Shown here: positions 8,537 through 17,411 of the stretch, one piece after another | How the letters are laid out: each line of letters opens with the position of its first letter | How positions within the stretch are numbered: the stretch's first letter is position 1 | From: Myceligenerans indicum | GTDB lineage: Bacteria > Actinomycetota > Actinomycetes > Actinomycetales > Cellulomonadaceae | Direction: 5' to 3' | DNA: 64,000 bases | NCBI RefSeq assembly: GCF_016742955.1 | Contig: NZ_JABBYC010000007.1 | Coordinates: 83,466-147,465 of the forward strand | Notes under the pieces: model-generated | The model's input: the letters and a program-made list of their open reading frames with translations, nothing else | Told to the model about the DNA's origin: nothing | The model's database searches: none | Translations under genes and position numbers: made by a program

Positions 8537-9232
8537 TCAGCCGGCGGTGAGCGGCGCCTCCTGCTCGATCCGGGCGTCGAGCATGCGGACGGTCGCGTCG
8601 ACCGTGGCCAGCGTCGCGGCGTCGTGCGAGACGAGCAGGGTCGCCGCGCCGGTCTCCCGCGCCAGGCCCGTCAGCAGCTCCACCACCTGGGTGCCGCGCT
8701 CGTGGTCCAGCGCCGACGTCGGCTCGTCCACCAGCAGGACCTGCGGCTCGCCGGCCAGCGCCCGCGCGATCGCGACGCGCTGGCGCTGCCCGCCGGAAAG
8801 CTGCGCGGGCCGCTTGGCGTGGTGGTCGGCCACGCCCACGGCGTCGAGCAGTTCCATGGCACGTGCGCGCAGGCTCGCCGGGCGGCGTCCGCGCAGGTGT
8901 GCCTGGAGCTCGAGCTGCTCCAGCGCGGTGAGGGAGCCCAGGAGCTGGGGCGACTGGAACACCATGCCGATGCGCTCAAGGCGCACCCGGGTGGCTTCTG
9001 CCACCGTCGTGGCGGGGGTGAACACGATCTCGCCGCCGATCCGCACCGTCCCGCTGCTCGGCCGGGTCAGTCCGGCGGCCACGGCCAGCAGGCTGGACTT
9101 GCCGGCCCCTGACGGGCCCAGCAGAGCGGTGGTCGTCCCTGCGGGCACGGCGAGGCCGACGTCGTTCACCGCGGTGAGGGTGGTGTCGCCGTCGGGGTAG
9201 GTGAGGGTGATGTTCTCCAGGTGCAGGTCCAC
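8537..9232 (-). CDS. ABC transporter ATP-binding protein, MacB/LolD type
   Basis: The 231-residue nucleotide-binding subunit has Walker A GPSGAGKS (39-46), Q-loop VFQSPQ (91-96), signature LSGGQRQR (145-152), Walker B VLLVDE (165-170) and switch histidine in LLVSHD. The short length and motifs match the LolD/MacB/FtsE group that pairs with FtsX-like permeases. The partner permease gene is directly upstream (9275-10375). It probably powers export of, or resistance to, a membrane-active compound under the divergent two-component system. Confidence 0.92.
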   Translation of the reverse strand: MDLHLENITLTYPDGDTTLTAVNDVGLAVPAGTTTALLGPSGAGKSSLLAVAAGLTRPSSGTVRIGGEIVFTPATTVAEATRVRLERIGMVFQSPQLLGSLTALEQLELQAHLRGRRPASLRARAMELLDAVGVADHHAKRPAQLSGGQRQRVAIARALAGEPQVLLVDEPTSALDHERGTQVVELLTGLARETGAATLLVSHDAATLATVDATVRMLDARIEQEAPLTAG

Positions 9233-9274
9233 CGGGTTCTCCTTCGGGGATCGTGGGTGTGGGGGTCGGGCTGG

Positions 9275-10375
9275 TCAGCGTGCGGCGAGCGCCGCGTGCG
9301 GGTCGACGCGCGTGATGCGGGCCACGGCCACACCGGCGCCGATCAGGCCGAGCAGGATCAGGGTCGCGGCCGGGGTGAGCGTCGTGGCCGTGGTGACGAC
9401 GACCGGCACGGCGGCCGGCAGCAGGGAGGCGCCGGCGACCGTGAGACCGGTGCCGATCGCGACGCCTCCGGTCAGCAGCACCACGGCCTGGCCGAGCGCG
9501 TCGCGCAGGAGGTAGCCGGTGGACCCGCCGAGCGCCTTGAGGACGGCGATGTCGCCGGTGCGGCCGATGGTCCAGACGGTGAAGAACGCGCCGACCACCA
9601 GCGCGGAGATGGCGAGCAGGAAGGCCTGCATGATCGTCAGGGAGGTGTTCTCCCCGGCGAAGGACGGAACCGCCGATCGTGCCTGGGAGGTCGTGACGGT
9701 CGTGGTGCCGAGGTCGTCGTCGGCCGCGGCCAGGTCGGCGTCGTCGGCTCCTGACGTGGTCAGTGCGACGACCGTCGCGACCGGGCCCTCGGACGGGTCG
9801 GCGAGGCCGCGCGCCCCGACGGCCTGCCAGTCCTCCAGCGCCATCCACACCACCGGCGTGTGGGAGAGCGACTGGTCGGCGTCCACCGTCGCCGCGACGG
9901 TCAGCTCGTCGCCGCCGAGGGTCACCGTGTCGTCGGTGGTCACACCGAGCGCGTCGGCGGCGCCGGGGGTGAGCACGACCGTTCCGGGGCGGACGTCGCC
10001 CGCGTCCGACGGCACCAGGGCGCTGCCCTGCGCGACGCCGAACGCCGTGACCGAGGTGGTGGTGCTGTCCGACTCGGCGCGGGTGGTGGCCACGCCGAGC
10101 GGGTCGGCGGACACGACGCCCGGGATGCGTGCCCAGTCGTCCCACTGGCCGGAGGTGACGCGGGACGCGGTGAACCCTGGTGCCTCGTCGCCGGAGGGCA
10201 TGGAGAACGCGACGTGGTCGGCCGGCAGGTCCGTCAGGGCCGACGTCGAGTCGCGCGCCAGGCCTGCCGTGAGGGATGCCAGGAAGGTCACGAGGAACGT
10301 GATCAGCACGATCACCACGGACATCAGGACGAAGCGGCCACGGGCATGGGTCAGATCGCGCAGGGCGACGAACAC
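9275..10375 (-). CDS. ABC transporter permease, FtsX/MacB family
   Basis: The start GTG at 10375 follows GGAGG at ideal spacing and gives a protein of 366 residues. An N-terminal helix (about residues 15-38, VLMSVVIVLITFLVTFL) is followed by a large extracytoplasmic domain of about 200 residues and three C-terminal helices. The last part has the FtsX motif FTVWTIGRTGDIAVLKALGGS. This topology fits one MacB-like permease acting as a homodimer with the ATPase encoded 42 bp downstream. Expression is probably controlled by the divergent kinase/regulator operon at 10560. Confidence 0.88.
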   Translation of the reverse strand: MFVALRDLTHARGRFVLMSVVIVLITFLVTFLASLTAGLARDSTSALTDLPADHVAFSMPSGDEAPGFTASRVTSGQWDDWARIPGVVSADPLGVATTRAESDSTTTSVTAFGVAQGSALVPSDAGDVRPGTVVLTPGAADALGVTTDDTVTLGGDELTVAATVDADQSLSHTPVVWMALEDWQAVGARGLADPSEGPVATVVALTTSGADDADLAAADDDLGTTTVTTSQARSAVPSFAGENTSLTIMQAFLLAISALVVGAFFTVWTIGRTGDIAVLKALGGSTGYLLRDALGQAVVLLTGGVAIGTGLTVAGASLLPAAVPVVVTTATTLTPAATLILLGLIGAGVAVARITRVDPHAALAAR

Positions 10376-10457
10376 GAGGTACCTCCATACGGGGCGGAGC
10401 TGGATCGCTGGTCGGATCCGTTGCCGGACGTGTTCCAGCCTCCGCCTCGACGGGCCC

Positions 10458-10527
10458 GGGATCATCGGGACGCGGAGTGATCCCGCGACGCCGAAGGATG
10501 GGGCCGCGGATCATCCGTTCGGACGAT
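10458..10527. promoter_or_regulatory. Possible response-regulator sites between the ABC operon and the kinase gene
   Basis: Two inverted repeats lie in the 184-bp divergent region: GGGATCA-N13-TGATCCC (10458-10484), and ATCATCCG-TT-CGGACGAT (10510-10527, one mismatch). A -10-like TATCGT at 10548-10553 is 6 nt before the kinase GTG. Their role as operators is inferred from position only. Confidence 0.4.
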
Positions 10528-10559
10528 GCGCGCGTTGTGAGGCTGGCTATCGTGGACGG

Positions 10560-11807
10560 GTGATCCGCCGCCACCCCGTCCCCTCGGCGACGCACGGGCT
10601 CATCGTGGGGCTCGACCTGCTGCTGGCGACGCTGGTGGTGGTCGCCGTCGTCCAGGCTCCGCCCGAGACCGCGCTGAGCGCGCTGCTCGTGGGCGGGGTG
10701 CTGCTCGCGATCTACGTGTGGGGGCGTGCCGTGGTGCGCACGCACGAGGGGCTCGTCGACATCCCCCGGGGCGCGTGGTGGCCCGACGCCGCCTGGATCG
10801 GCGCGCTCATGGTCAGCTGGGTGCTGCTGCTGGGGCTGTCCCCGGCGGCGCTGTGGATCGCGTTCCCCTTCATGCTCCTGCAGATGCACGTGCTCGGGCC
10901 GCATCGCGGCGTCCTGCTGGTCGCCCTGACCACGGTCGTGACGGTCGCCGACGGCCTGCTGACCCAGGCCGGGACCGGTGAGCGGTGGACGGGCTACGTG
11001 CTCGGTCCCGTGCTCGGGGCGGGGGTGGCCGTGGCCGTGGTGCTCGGCATCGAGGCGTTCCTCCGGGAGTCGCAGGACCGGCAGCGCACCGTGGACGAGC
11101 TGACCCAGGCCCGCCTCCATCTCGCGCAGGCCGAGCGTGAGCGGGCCGTCACCGACGAGCGGGCGCGCCTGGCCCGCGACATCCACGACACCCTGGCGCA
11201 GTCCCTGTCGGCGATCGAACTCCTGCTGCGTGCCGCCGAGGACGCCGTCGGGGTCGACGAGCCCAAGGCGCACGAGCTGCTGGGGCAGGCGCGATCCGCC
11301 GCGCGCGACAGCCTCGCCGAGGCCCGGCGGGTGGTGCAGGACCTCACCCCGGCCGACCTGGAACGCACGACCCTGCTGGGAGCGGTGCGGCGTGTCGCCG
11401 ACCGGCTGAGCGGCCCGCGGCCCGGCAACGACCGGCCGTCCGCGCCCCTGGCGATCACCGTGCACACCAGCGGTACCCCGCGTCCCCTGCCTGTCCCCCT
11501 GGAGACCGCCCTGCTGCGCATCGCCCAGTCCGCTCTCGCCAACGTCGCCGAGCACGCCGCCGCCGCTCGCGCCCGGGTCACCCTGACCTACGAGGCCGAC
11601 AGCATCACCCTTGACGTCGTCGACGACGGCACCGGCTTCGACCCCGCGGCGCCGGGAACCGGCCGCACCGGCGGGCGCGGGTTCGGCATCCCCGCCATCC
11701 GCTCACGCGTGCAGGAGCTCGGCGGGACGTTCGCGCTGGAGACCAGCCTCGGCGGTGGGACGGCACTGGCCGTCACGCTGCCGGTCCGGGCGGAGGACGA
11801 GCGATGA
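10560..11807 (+). CDS. Sensor histidine kinase, NarL/LiaS-like (HisKA_3)
   Basis: Start GTG 10560 is probably leaderless: TATCGT ends 6 nt before it and no ribosome binding site is visible. The 415-residue protein has about five N-terminal membrane helices (residues 13-165) without a clear sensor domain. A coiled region follows, then the phosphoacceptor H209 in [14 protein letters not shown]. The C-terminal HATPase_c carries DVVDDGTGF and [19 protein letters not shown]. The stop overlaps the regulator start by 4 nt. A short loop-poor membrane sensor beside an FtsX-type transporter suggests sensing of envelope stress or antibiotic, by analogy with LiaS. Confidence 0.9.
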   Translation: MIRRHPVPSATHGLIVGLDLLLATLVVVAVVQAPPETALSALLVGGVLLAIYVWGRAVVRTHEGLVDIPRGAWWPDAAWIGALMVSWVLLLGLSPAALWIAFPFMLLQMHVLGPHRGVLLVALTTVVTVADGLLTQAGTGERWTGYVLGPVLGAGVAVAVVLGIEAFLRESQDRQRTVDELTQARLHLAQAERERAVTDERARLARDIHDTLAQSLSAIELLLRAAEDAVGVDEPKAHELLGQARSAARDSLAEARRVVQDLTPADLERTTLLGAVRRVADRLSGPRPGNDRPSAPLAITVHTSGTPRPLPVPLETALLRIAQSALANVAEHAAAARARVTLTYEADSITLDVVDDGTGFDPAAPGTGRTGGRGFGIPAIRSRVQELGGTFALETSLGGGTALAVTLPVRAEDER

Positions 11808-12424
11808 TCGACGTCGTCCTCGCCGACGACCACCCGGTGGTCCGTGCCGGGCTGCGCGCCGTCATCGACGGCCAGCCCGACATGCGGGTCGTGCACGAGA
11901 CCCCGACGGCCGAGGACCTCCTGCGCTGGCTCGACGACGGCGGCCGGGCGGACGTCATCCTCCTCGACCTGCGCTTCGGCGAGGCGCGGATGGGCGGCGC
12001 GGAGGCCACCGGGACCATCGTCCGGCGGCACGGTACGCCCGTGCTCGTGGTCACGACCTACGGCACCGACGCCGACATCCTGGCCGCCGTCGAGGCCGGC
12101 GCCACCGGCTACCTCCTCAAGGACGCCCCCACCGAGGAGCTCGCCCGCGCCATCCGCTCCGCCGCGGCGGGCGAGGTCGCACTCGGCGCCGACGTCCAGC
12201 GCCGGCTGCTCGGGCGCATGCGGGCGCCCGCGGTGACGCTCAGCGCACGCGAGCTGGAGGTCCTGCGCCTCGTCGCGGCCGGGCGCTCCAACGACGCGGT
12301 CGCCCGCGAGCTCTTCCTCTCCGTGGCCACCGTGAAGTCGCACCTGGCGCACATCAACACCAAGCTCGGCACGCAGTCGCGCACCGAGGCCGCCGCCAGA
12401 GCCCGCGACCGCGGCATGCTCTGA
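11804..12424 (+). CDS. Response regulator, NarL/FixJ family
   Basis: The 206-residue protein overlaps the kinase gene by ATGA. The receiver domain has acidic residues D8 and D9, phosphoacceptor D55 in VILLDLRFG, and K at YLLKDA. The C-terminal LuxR helix-turn-helix spans about residues 140-200 ([41 protein letters not shown]). It most likely controls the divergent ABC transporter operon and its own transcript. Confidence 0.93.
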   Translation: MIDVVLADDHPVVRAGLRAVIDGQPDMRVVHETPTAEDLLRWLDDGGRADVILLDLRFGEARMGGAEATGTIVRRHGTPVLVVTTYGTDADILAAVEAGATGYLLKDAPTEELARAIRSAAAGEVALGADVQRRLLGRMRAPAVTLSARELEVLRLVAAGRSNDAVARELFLSVATVKSHLAHINTKLGTQSRTEAAARARDRGML

Positions 12425-12445
12425 CCGCGTGACACGATCGTCGCC

Positions 12446-13324
12446 ATGCCACCGGAAGCCGGGCCGCCCGTCACGATCAACTTCCACCCCGACCGTCTGG
12501 TGGCGGACGGCTCCGAGACGCTCGTCGAACGGCTGGTGCGCGACGGCGTCTGGCGCTCGCAGTTCGAGACCGGCACCTCCAACGGCGGCCTGACGGCCGG
12601 TCCCGGCGGGGACCGGCGGCGGTGGGAGACGCGGCTGTTCGCGGGCAGGTACGACGACGGCCCGGCCCGCGAACGCCCCAGGTACGGCGCGCTGAACCGT
12701 CTCGGGCGTGCGGCGGGCGGCTCCCCGCGCTTCGGCTCGGCGCACCTGCGCCTGCGCCCGCACGTGCTGGAGCGCACCTCGTTCTGCTATCCCGACTCGG
12801 TGTTCGAGCCGGAGAACATCGCCGCACAGGGCGACGCGGCAGGACTGGCGCACCTGCTCGCGCTCGCGGAGGCGGACGACGCCGCCGGAACGCACGATCT
12901 CCTCGACGACTACGTCGAGGCGCACGTCCACGGCCCGGTGGTCCTGGCCGACGACGTGGCCGCCGTCGTCCTGGACCCGTGCTATCGCGGCGCCGCCGTC
13001 GAAGCGGCCGCGAGGGAGCTGTCGGCGCGGCACGGCCTCGCCGTGGAATGGCACGACGGCTTCCGCCTGCACGTCGATGACCTGGCCGCACGGCCCGGAT
13101 ATCGCGGTGCTCGGATCGTGGCGGTGGCGCGGGAGGTCGCCGCCGGGCACGCGCCGGACGGATGGTTGGACGGCCGGGTGGTCGGTGACGCCGTGCGGAC
13201 CGGCCTCCACGACCCGCAGGACCTGAAGAAGGTGTGGCACCACGTCGCCCGCTGGGGCGCCGCCCCGGACCAGGCAGCCGGCTCGTCCCCCGGAGCCGGG
13301 AGGCCGGCGCCGCCGGCCCGCTGA
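12446..13324 (+). CDS. DUF3626 family protein
   Basis: The 292-residue soluble protein starts close to the family motif TINFHPDR, and FETGTSNGGLTA and DDYVEAHVHGPV are further recognisable blocks of DUF3626. The function of this family is not known to me. The Pro/Ala-rich C-terminal tail of about 20 residues looks disordered. It is 21 bp after the response regulator gene, but it does not obviously belong to the transport module. No ribosome binding site is clear; CACGAT 7 nt before the ATG may be a leaderless -10. Confidence 0.75.
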   Translation: MPPEAGPPVTINFHPDRLVADGSETLVERLVRDGVWRSQFETGTSNGGLTAGPGGDRRRWETRLFAGRYDDGPARERPRYGALNRLGRAAGGSPRFGSAHLRLRPHVLERTSFCYPDSVFEPENIAAQGDAAGLAHLLALAEADDAAGTHDLLDDYVEAHVHGPVVLADDVAAVVLDPCYRGAAVEAAARELSARHGLAVEWHDGFRLHVDDLAARPGYRGARIVAVAREVAAGHAPDGWLDGRVVGDAVRTGLHDPQDLKKVWHHVARWGAAPDQAAGSSPGAGRPAPPAR

Positions 13325-13360
13325 CGGTGGAGGCGTGGCGCGGACGTTACGCTGCGCGGC

Positions 13361-13903
13361 ATGACGACGACAACGGTTGCTGCTGTTCCTGGTCAGGCGG
13401 TCGCGGTGCGGCTTCGGCGGCGGGTGCGGGGGTGGCTCGTGGTGTTCGTCGTCGGGCTGGCGGTCAGTGGGCTGACGGCCTTTCCGCTGGAGACCGAGGT
13501 GCGGGCGGGGCTCGACGTGTTGCACGCCTGGGGTGCCGAGCAGTGGGCTCCCGGGCTCGTGGAGTGGTTCACCCGTGTGGAGCAGGGCCTGACGGTCACG
13601 AACGACGCCTACCCCTTCATCGCCTACGGGACGGACTGGCTCGCCTTCGCCCACCTGGTGATCGCGGTGGCGTTCTGGGGGCCGCTGCGTGACCCGGTGC
13701 GGAACGTGTGGGTGGTGGACTTCGGCCTGATCGCCTGCGCCGGCGTGATCCCGCTGGCCCTGATCTGCGGCCCGGTCCGGGGCATCCCGTTCGGATGGAC
13801 GCTGATCGACATGTCCTTCGGAGTGTTCGGCGCCATTCCGCTGCTCCTGGTCCGCCGCATGATCCAGCGCCTCGAGGCCCTGGAGTCGCCCGGCCTGTCG
13901 TAG
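13361..13903 (+). CDS. Conserved membrane protein of unknown function
   Basis: The 180-residue protein has four predicted membrane helices (about residues 22-42, 88-106, 118-138 and 144-163). Between helices one and two is a loop of about 45 residues containing WAPGLVEWFTRVEQGL. Its start is likely leaderless: TACGCT ends 7 nt before the ATG and no ribosome binding site is present. I do not recognise the family. It is convergent with the monooxygenase gene, with 5 bases between the stops. Confidence 0.7.
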   Translation: MTTTTVAAVPGQAVAVRLRRRVRGWLVVFVVGLAVSGLTAFPLETEVRAGLDVLHAWGAEQWAPGLVEWFTRVEQGLTVTNDAYPFIAYGTDWLAFAHLVIAVAFWGPLRDPVRNVWVVDFGLIACAGVIPLALICGPVRGIPFGWTLIDMSFGVFGAIPLLLVRRMIQRLEALESPGLS

Positions 13904-13908
13904 ACGGG

Positions 13909-15141
13909 TCACCGCACGGGTGCCGCGCCGACGGTCCCGTCGTACTCGGGGAGCTCGATGGCACCGGTCCGCTTGTCGATCCCGCCCATCATCGGGCCGG
14001 CGAGCGGGGTGCGCAGGAGCCAGCGCGTCACGGTCTGCCCGGTGCGGATCGCCCGGCGCGTGGCCGGCAGGAAGGCCTTGGTCCCGCCGGGCAGCGGCGC
14101 ACTGTTGGCGTGCGCGTACGGGCGGACACGCTCCTCGTAGGCGGCGAAGGCCGAACGGGGGTCGCCAGGACGCCGCGCCAGCTCACCGGCCATCACGTAC
14201 GCTCCCACCAGCGCGATCGTCGTGCCCATGCCCACCGAGCCGGCAGCGCACGCATCGCCGAGCAGAACCACTCGTCCGCGACGCCACGGGGTCTCGACAC
14301 GGCCGTGCCGGTCGAAGTAGAAGTCCGGGGCGTCGTGCAGGGCGGCACGCACCTGCGGCACGTGCCAGCTCTCGCCGGCCAGCACCCGGTCGACGATGCG
14401 CTTCTGCTCCTCGACGTCGTGCCGGTCGTACTCCATCGGCGGGCACGCGAAGTGCACCATCGCCCGCGCGGAGTCGCGGGTCGGGTAGAGCAGCACGTTG
14501 CGCCCTCCCGTGGTGCCGTTGCCGGCCGGCATCGAGTACATGAGCTCCCAGCCGTCGAGGTCGGGCCCGCCGGACATGGTGAACACCGCGCGGTGGTACC
14601 CGCTGTCGATCAGCCGGGCCTCGGGGAACATCAGACGGCGGACGGCGGAGAACACGCCGTCCGCCCCCACCACGGCGTCGAACCGGCGGGGTGCGGACCG
14701 CGCGAAGGTCACGTCGACGCCGTCGGACCGTTCCGCCAGGCTCGTGACGGTGTCGCCGAAGACACGCTCGACCCCACCGGAGGCGACGTCGTGACCGGCG
14801 GCTGCGGCCAGGATCCGCACCAGGTCGCTGCGCAGGATCTCCAGGTCGGCGACGATCCCGCCCGAATGGCCGACCGCGTCCGCCGGCATCTCCACGCGGA
14901 CGCGGCCCGCGGCGTCGACCTGCCGGATCCCCCGCACACCGGTGTGCGCGGCGCGGACCTGCCGGGTCAGGCCCATCCGGTCGATCACCTCGCGGGCCGC
15001 GCCTCGGATGTCGATGCCCTGCCCGCCGGGACGCGGGCCGGGAGCGCGCTCGACGATCGTCACGTCGATCGCATGGTGCCGCAGCCGCGCGGCAAGGGCT
15101 TCGCCGGCAACACCGGCGCCGACGACGAGGATTCGGGTCAT
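13909..15141 (-). CDS. FAD-dependent aromatic-ring-type monooxygenase
   Basis: Start ATG 15141 follows GGAGGCATCC, and the protein is 410 residues. The N-terminal Rossmann motif is ILVVGAGVAGEALAARL. A middle DG-type block (DAVVGADGVFSAVRR) and the FAD-pyrophosphate motif GRVVLLGDACAAGSVGMG are those of class A flavoprotein monooxygenases (PHBH/TetX group). Such enzymes hydroxylate small aromatics or inactivate drugs with NAD(P)H and oxygen. The divergent GntR-TetR regulator suggests induction by a small-molecule ligand. The specific substrate cannot be assigned. Confidence 0.88.
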   Translation of the reverse strand: MTRILVVGAGVAGEALAARLRHHAIDVTIVERAPGPRPGGQGIDIRGAAREVIDRMGLTRQVRAAHTGVRGIRQVDAAGRVRVEMPADAVGHSGGIVADLEILRSDLVRILAAAAGHDVASGGVERVFGDTVTSLAERSDGVDVTFARSAPRRFDAVVGADGVFSAVRRLMFPEARLIDSGYHRAVFTMSGGPDLDGWELMYSMPAGNGTTGGRNVLLYPTRDSARAMVHFACPPMEYDRHDVEEQKRIVDRVLAGESWHVPQVRAALHDAPDFYFDRHGRVETPWRRGRVVLLGDACAAGSVGMGTTIALVGAYVMAGELARRPGDPRSAFAAYEERVRPYAHANSAPLPGGTKAFLPATRRAIRTGQTVTRWLLRTPLAGPMMGGIDKRTGAIELPEYDGTVGAAPVR

Positions 15142-15234
15142 GAGGATGCCTCCTGGTTCCGCCGAGCCCTGTCGCCCGGTTGAGTACACCGTACGAACGA
15201 GCACGCCATCGCAGCCAGCAACAGGTAGTACGGT

Positions 15235-15288
15235 GGTAGTGCACTACCTCGGGACGGTACCTCCGGCAGGGTGGTGCACCAGTGCACC
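15235..15288. promoter_or_regulatory. Operator array between the monooxygenase and GntR-TetR genes
   Basis: GGTAGTGCACTACC (15235-15248) is a perfect 14-bp palindrome. A half-copy (AGGTAGTACGGT) lies just before it, and GGTGCACCAGTGCACC (15273-15288) is a second GTGCAC-type palindrome downstream. The repeated GTGCAC/GTAGT elements in a shared promoter are expected for a dimeric GntR/TetR repressor. Confidence 0.6.
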
Positions 15289-15304
15289 GACCGGGAGGAG
15301 CCCG

Positions 15305-16219
15305 ATGACCGCCGCCTACGAGCGCATCGCCGACCGCATCGAGGGGCTGATCCGCTCCGGCGACCTCGCCCCGGGCGACCGCGTGCCCTCGACCCGCCGC
15401 ATCGTGGCCGACCACGGCGTCGCGATGGCGACGGCGACGCACGCGCTGTCGGAACTGCGACGGCGCGGACTGGTCGAACCCCGGCGCGGGGTCGGGACCG
15501 TCGTCGTCGGTGACGCCGCACGCCGCCGGTCCGGGACCGCCCGGGGCGGTCCACCGGCGCACGCCGTCACCACCACCGACGTCGTGCATGCCGCCGTGCG
15601 GCTGGCCGACGCCGAGGGCCTGGGCGGGCTGACGATGCGGCGCATCGCCGCGGACGTCGGCCTGCCCACGATGTCCGTCTACCGGCACGTCACCGGTCGC
15701 GACGACCTCGTCACCCGCATGCTGGACGCCGTGTACGGCCGGTTCCCGCCGCCCGAGCCGGGGCCCGGCGGCTGGCGCCAGGTCGCAGAGGCCTGCGCGC
15801 GAACGCTCTGGGCGATGTTCCAGGTCCACCCGTGGGCCGCGCACGCGATGTCGGTGACGCGGCCGCAGGCCACGCCGAACGGGATGCTGTTCACCGATGC
15901 GCTCCTGCGCGCCTTCGGCGACGCGCCGTCCGGCCGCCGGCTCGACACGGAGGCGCGCATGCACCTGACGGTCGTGCTCTTCCAGTTCGTGCGCGGGGTC
16001 GGGGTGAGCCTGGAACCCACCCTTCAGGCACGGCAGGACTCCGGCATCTCCGACGAGGAGTGGATGGAGCGCGCCAAGCCCGCGCTGCGGCGCGTGGTCG
16101 ACCCGCGCCGCCACGAACATCTCGCCGAAGCGATCCGGACCGAGATCGACCTCACCCAGGACTCGCTGTTCGAGTTCGGGCTCGCACGACTGCTCGACGG
16201 CTACGAGGCCTTCCTCTAG
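15305..16219 (+). CDS. Double helix-turn-helix regulator: GntR domain fused to TetR-type repressor
   Basis: ATG 15305 follows GGGAGGAG; the 304-residue protein has two DNA-binding modules. Residues 1-70 are a GntR winged helix (AAYERIADRIEGLIRSGDLAPGD, VPSTRRIVADHGVAMATATHAL). Residues about 90-140 are a TetR helix-turn-helix (LTMRRIAADVGLPTMSVYRHV), followed by a TetR_C-like ligand domain with WAAHAM and FQFVRGVG. The family architecture is known in actinobacteria beside flavin monooxygenases. It probably represses the divergent monooxygenase gene until a ligand binds. How the two DNA-binding domains share the operator array is open. Confidence 0.87.
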   Translation: MTAAYERIADRIEGLIRSGDLAPGDRVPSTRRIVADHGVAMATATHALSELRRRGLVEPRRGVGTVVVGDAARRRSGTARGGPPAHAVTTTDVVHAAVRLADAEGLGGLTMRRIAADVGLPTMSVYRHVTGRDDLVTRMLDAVYGRFPPPEPGPGGWRQVAEACARTLWAMFQVHPWAAHAMSVTRPQATPNGMLFTDALLRAFGDAPSGRRLDTEARMHLTVVLFQFVRGVGVSLEPTLQARQDSGISDEEWMERAKPALRRVVDPRRHEHLAEAIRTEIDLTQDSLFEFGLARLLDGYEAFL

Positions 16220-16258
16220 CGGGCAGGGCCGCCCGGCCACCGCGCGCCGCGGGATCGC

Positions 16259-17215
16259 CTACTCGGCGACGGCCGCCACCTCACTCGCCACCTCACTCGC
16301 CACCTCACTCGTCACCTCCGCGCCGGCCTCACGGCAGGCAGGCACGTCCCGGACCAGCTCGACCAGGTGCGGCGCGGGGGAGTCCGCCGCCGACGGCGCC
16401 GTGACCACGGAAACCACCCACTCCAGGCCCACGTCCCCACGCAGCGGCACCTTGACCAGCGTCGACGCCTGCGGCTTGGCCGCGACATGCCGAGGGACGA
16501 CCGCGACCCCGAGGCCGCGGGTGACCAGGTCGAGCAGCGTGTGGACGTCGTTCACCGCGAAACGCACCCGGCGGTGCACCCGGCGCGCCTCGAACGCCAG
16601 GTCGTTGAGCTGCCGCACGCCCCAGGACGGGTGGAAGTCGATGAAGCTCTCGCGCGCGAGCTCGTCGTGCCCGACCGACGTGCGAGAAGCCAGAGGATGC
16701 GCGGACGGCAGCACCGCGACCAGCGGCTCGTGCCCGAGCCGCACACCGGACAGCGACCCTGCCTGCTCCGCCCCGGCGACGAACGCGACGTCGATCCGGC
16801 GCTCGCGGATCGCGGCCAGGAGGTCGCCGGAGCCGGCCTGGAGGAACTCGACCTCGACGCGCGGGTGGCGGCGATGGAACCGTTCCAGCACTGTGGGTAC
16901 GTCGACGATGCCGAGGCACTGCTCGGCGCCCACCCGCAGCTGCCCCGACAGCTCGTGGGAGAGGTGCACGACGGCGTCTCGCGCAGCGGCGGCCTGACCG
17001 AGCATGGAACGGGCGTAGGGCAGGAGCGCCGAGCCGGCCTCGGTCGGTTCGACCTTGCGGGTGGTGCGGTGGAACAGCTTGGTGCCCAGCTCCTCCTCGA
17101 GGCTGCGGATGGCGGCGGAGAGTCCCGACTGGGACACGCCGGTCAGTTCCGCGGCCCGGGTGAACTGGCGCTCCTCGGCCAGTGTGACGAGGTACGCAAG
17201 CTGTCGCAGCTCCAT
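16259..17215 (-). CDS. LysR-type transcriptional regulator
   Basis: The 318-residue protein has the LysR helix-turn-helix at residues 1-60 (MELRQLAYLVTLAEERQFTRAAEL, SQSGLSAAIRSLEEELG) and a type 2 periplasmic-binding effector domain at about 90-295. AGAAGAAGG precedes the start. It is divergent from two coupled aldo-keto reductase genes, its probable targets. The last 19 residues are a short repeat (EVTSEVASEVASEVA) encoded by a 12-bp tandem repeat, which is an unusual tail. Confidence 0.93.
   Translation of the reverse strand: MELRQLAYLVTLAEERQFTRAAELTGVSQSGLSAAIRSLEEELGTKLFHRTTRKVEPTEAGSALLPYARSMLGQAAAARDAVVHLSHELSGQLRVGAEQCLGIVDVPTVLERFHRRHPRVEVEFLQAGSGDLLAAIRERRIDVAFVAGAEQAGSLSGVRLGHEPLVAVLPSAHPLASRTSVGHDELARESFIDFHPSWGVRQLNDLAFEARRVHRRVRFAVNDVHTLLDLVTRGLGVAVVPRHVAAKPQASTLVKVPLRGDVGLEWVVSVVTAPSAADSPAPHLVELVRDVPACREAGAEVTSEVASEVASEVAAVAE
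16277..16318. repeat. 12-bp tandem repeat, 3.5 copies, in the LysR gene 3' end
   Basis: CACCTCACTCGC occurs at 16277-16288 and 16289-16300, then CACCTCACTCGT at 16301-16312 and a half copy. It encodes the repeated SEVA tail of the LysR protein. Copy number is a plausible site of slippage. Confidence 0.85.
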
Positions 17216-17411
17216 TGATCGATCCTTCTTCTGAGAGTCATGAGTTGGAGTTGTTGGACTTCTAGGTTACCGCTCTCTACTGTCAGGACGGGCGGTGCCG
17301 TGTCGCTCGGCCCGCAGGGCGATCCGCAGTGCGAGCACGACGACCACCCGGCCGGCCCGCGGGCCGGCCACCCCGCACGACCAACCCGTATGGCAAAGGA
17401 GACGTACCACG

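Noticed and set aside
9519..10559. In-frame upstream extension of the histidine kinase at 10560
   Set aside because: The extension runs antisense through the ABC permease gene and has Ser/Ala-rich shadow composition; GTG 10560 has a leaderless promoter.
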